Below are positions 6,741-7,893 of a stretch of DNA of 7,893 bases, one piece after another. Origin of the DNA: a bacterium (GTDB taxonomy: Bacteria; Verrucomicrobiota; Verrucomicrobiia; Limisphaerales; J093); contig JAJXTA010000105.1 of NCBI GenBank assembly GCA_021784265.1, positions 1 through 7,893 of the forward strand, written 5' to 3'. How positions within the stretch are numbered: the stretch's first letter is position 1; each line of letters begins with the position of its first letter. Made by a program: the position numbers and the translations under genes. The notes below the pieces were generated by a model that had not been told where the DNA came from, did not search any database, and saw nothing but the letters and a program-made list of their open reading frames with translations.

Positions 6741-6870
6741 GGAGGATTTTTGCCCCCATACTGATCACGGGAGCGGTAAGCAATACCCAATTTCCGTCGC
6801 AGAAATTCAGTATTTTTGTCATGAGAGACTGCTGAGCAACTCCCATGCCATTGCCTTTTCTGATAACGCT
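6741..6870. other. Low-GC block with nested inverted repeats, unknown function
   Basis: By hand count GC is about 47% here, against clearly higher GC in the genes around it. It contains ATACTGA (6758-6764) with its reverse complement TCAGTAT (6807-6813), and inside these AATTTC/GAAATT around a 7-nt loop ending at 6807. On the - strand an ATG at 6822 opens a 37-codon frame, MTKILNFCDGNWVLL onward, ending at 6709. It has no Shine-Dalgarno at the right distance and codon use unlike its neighbours. A second - strand frame is also open across it. I recognise neither. It could be a small RNA, a relic of transferred DNA, or an AT-rich spacer. Confidence 0.35.
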
Positions 6871-6974
6871 GGCCCCCTCCCTGCACCCGCCCTGATGCCC
6901 CCTCGCACCCCGGAATTGGCCCACGCCGGGCCCCACCAGTCCGCGCCTGTCTTCCTGGGCGGGGGCCGCACCGT

Positions 6975-7595
6975 TCAAGGGTTCGCGAGTGCCACCTCGG
7001 CCTTCCCGGCGGCGCGCACCTGCTGGCGCAACGACTCCAACTCGCCTCCCGGGGTGACATGGATGAAACACACCCGGTCGGCCAAAACGGCGACCAGGGC
7101 GTTGCGGCGCCGGGCCAGTTCGGCCGTGGCGCGGCCCTCCCCGGGGTCGAACGCCGAGAGCAACAGCAACCGCCCCTCCCTCACCGCCCGCCGCCACTCG
7201 GTCGGCACGCGGAAATCGGCCAGGCCGCGCGCCGGACAAAGCACCACCGGTTGCGGCCCGCGCAACAGAATGCGCAGACACTCCTTCTCCACCGGCGAGT
7301 GGAACCCGCTGACGACGATGGTCCCCTCGCGCCGCCACCGCTGCGCCAGGTCATAGGCCCGGAGAATCCGCTCCCCCGGACACCGCACCGAGCAGAACAA
7401 TCCTAACGTGGCGCCAGGCCCGCCGGCCGGCCCGCCAGCCCAGAACACCGGGCAGGCGTTCCGCGAGATGCGGGGGGGAGGCGGCGCCATGAACCCACGG
7501 CCCCAGCCTTCCGCCAAGCCAAGGTCGGCTGCCGACAGGGTGCGCGCTTCAAGCTCCATGACCATCCACGTTGCCGTCGTGGTTTCCCCGACCAT
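6975..7595 (-). CDS. Stand-alone DprA-like Rossmann-fold protein
   Basis: A 206-aa protein on the - strand with similarity to the DNA-processing protein DprA/Smf core. Seen: LGLFCSVRCPGERILRAYDLA (residues 64-84), then TIVVSGFHSPVEKECLRILL (92-111), which matches the DprA SGG-x-GID-like nucleotide-binding segment in altered form. PVVLCPARGL (116-125), GRLLLLSAFDP (141-151), RRNALVAVLAD (163-173) and a late HVTPGG follow. It is much shorter than full DprA (about 300-380 aa): there is no N-terminal SAM-like domain and no C-terminal winged helix, so a role in natural transformation is uncertain. The first 60 residues are not recognised and include a proline run. Start is unsure: ATG 7595 (GGAG 12 nt upstream) was chosen; ATG 7565, ATG 7559 and TTG 7613 are possible, and a stop at 7635-7637 bounds the frame. 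It converges with the oxidoreductase. Confidence 0.78.
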   Translation of the reverse strand: MVGETTTATWMVMELEARTLSAADLGLAEGWGRGFMAPPPPRISRNACPVFWAGGPAGGPGATLGLFCSVRCPGERILRAYDLAQRWRREGTIVVSGFHSPVEKECLRILLRGPQPVVLCPARGLADFRVPTEWRRAVREGRLLLLSAFDPGEGRATAELARRRNALVAVLADRVCFIHVTPGGELESLRQQVRAAGKAEVALANP

Positions 7596-7849
7596 GAACC
7601 CGTCGCGCTCCAATTCCAGCGAAAACCGCGCCCGTCAGCCCTGGCCCAAGCGCGGGTCAGTGTGAAACGGGGCGATGAAATCCGACGCCTCCGCGAGTCA
7701 CCAGCGGCGCTGCCCACGCCCGCCAGCGGTTCAGGCCGGCTCGAGGTTGGCCACGAGCGGCTGGGATCACAGCACACCATCCATCTGGCGGAGGGGGTGT
7801 TTGTGTTGCTGTCGGCTTTCCCCGGCGCGCCCAGCGTGGGTCGTCTGGA
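7596..7849. other. Divergent intergenic region, no convincing gene
   Basis: This lies between the start of the DprA-like gene (-) and the probable start of a + strand gene at 7850, so it should hold both promoters, though no good -35/-10 pair was found. On the + strand a GTG-started frame (7662-7853, 63 aa) is open and ends with TGA overlapping the ATG at 7850. Its second half reads fairly protein-like (HTIHLAEGVFVLLSAFPG), but GC at third codon positions is lower than in the real genes and I recognise no family. All - strand frames here look like noise. Confidence 0.4.
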
Positions 7850-7893
7850 ATGACCTCGGCCACCATCTACCCCTTGAAAGTCCAAGCCATCCG
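7850..7893 (+). CDS. Probable mannose-6-phosphate isomerase, N-terminal start (partial)
   Basis: The last 44 bases encode MTSATIYPLKVQAI followed by an Arg codon start, then the window ends. The short IYPLK-x-x-x-I pattern at the very N-terminus is how many type I mannose-6-phosphate isomerases (ManA, zinc-dependent, mannose-6-P to fructose-6-P, cytoplasmic) begin, just before their WGG motif, which would fall outside the window. Fourteen residues are too few for certainty. The ATG overlaps the stop of a small upstream frame as ATGA, and no clear Shine-Dalgarno is present. It is divergent from the DprA-like gene. Confidence 0.4.
   Translation, partial: MTSATIYPLKVQAI

Larger units (their letters stand above)
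6493..6974. other. Intergenic region between convergent genes, no recognised gene
   Basis: 482 bases lie between the oxidoreductase and the DprA-like gene, which point toward each other. The first half is very GC-rich with several stem-loops. CCTGGGC/GCCCAGG (6483-6489 with 6505-6511) spans the stop codon. CGGCC/GGCCG (6533-6537 with 6555-6559) encloses CTCA/TGAG (6543-6546 with 6551-6554). Further stems are listed separately. The second half contains a lower-GC block and then GC-rich sequence with no convincing frame. No tRNA, rRNA or known RNA motif was recognised. Confidence 0.7.

Noticed and set aside
6709..7338. - strand frame (209 aa) overlapping the DprA-like gene
   Set aside because: Its first two thirds are an Arg/Gly/Ala-rich shadow of the DprA-like frame; only the low-GC tail is noteworthy and is reported separately.
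7635..7679. Upstream extension of the DprA-like frame past the TGA at 7635-7637 (DFIAPFHTDPRLGQG)
   Set aside because: It looks protein-like for some 20 codons but is closed by another stop at 7698-7700, with nothing recognisable; not enough to call a broken gene.

Overview
The window reads as about 7.9 kb of chromosome from a high-GC bacterium. The best guess is the PVC group, probably Verrucomicrobiota. This rests on a nuoL-nuoM-nuoM-nuoN arrangement with two different NuoM proteins, followed by a Tat-exported Gfo/Idh/MocA oxidoreductase of the kind very abundant in Verrucomicrobiota and Planctomycetota. It is inference from gene content and protein style; no rRNA or other phylogenetic marker is present.

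Region 1 (2-4912, + strand) is the distal end of a complex I (nuo) operon: the last 89 codons of nuoL, a first nuoM, a second divergent nuoM, and nuoN. nuoL and the first nuoM overlap by ATGA, the two nuoM genes are 8 nt apart, and nuoN follows after 59 nt. All three full genes encode Mrp-antiporter-type proton channel subunits. Two NuoM proteins imply a complex I with one extra antiporter-like subunit, resembling the '2M' complex I proposed from comparative genomics. The second NuoM lacks the usual transmembrane (TM) 7 lysine.

Region 2 (4913-6492, + strand) starts with a GC-rich hairpin after nuoN and a weak promoter-like stretch. A 15-codon mini-ORF follows, whose stop overlaps the start of the next gene. 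That gene is a 458-aa oxidoreductase with a Tat signal, a Rossmann fold and an intact Lys/Asp-X3-His catalytic set.

Region 3 (6493-6974) has no recognised gene. It holds several inverted repeats, including a perfect 12-bp hairpin, and a block of markedly lower GC that is unlike the rest of the window. It separates two convergent genes.

Region 4 (6975-7893) carries a short stand-alone DprA-like nucleotide-binding protein on the - strand and, divergently, what looks like the first codons of a type I mannose-6-phosphate isomerase gene cut by the window edge. No mobile element, CRISPR array, tRNA or rRNA was seen. The most interesting points are the tandem NuoM pair with its altered channel lysines, the mini-ORF before the oxidoreductase, and the structured low-GC spacer.
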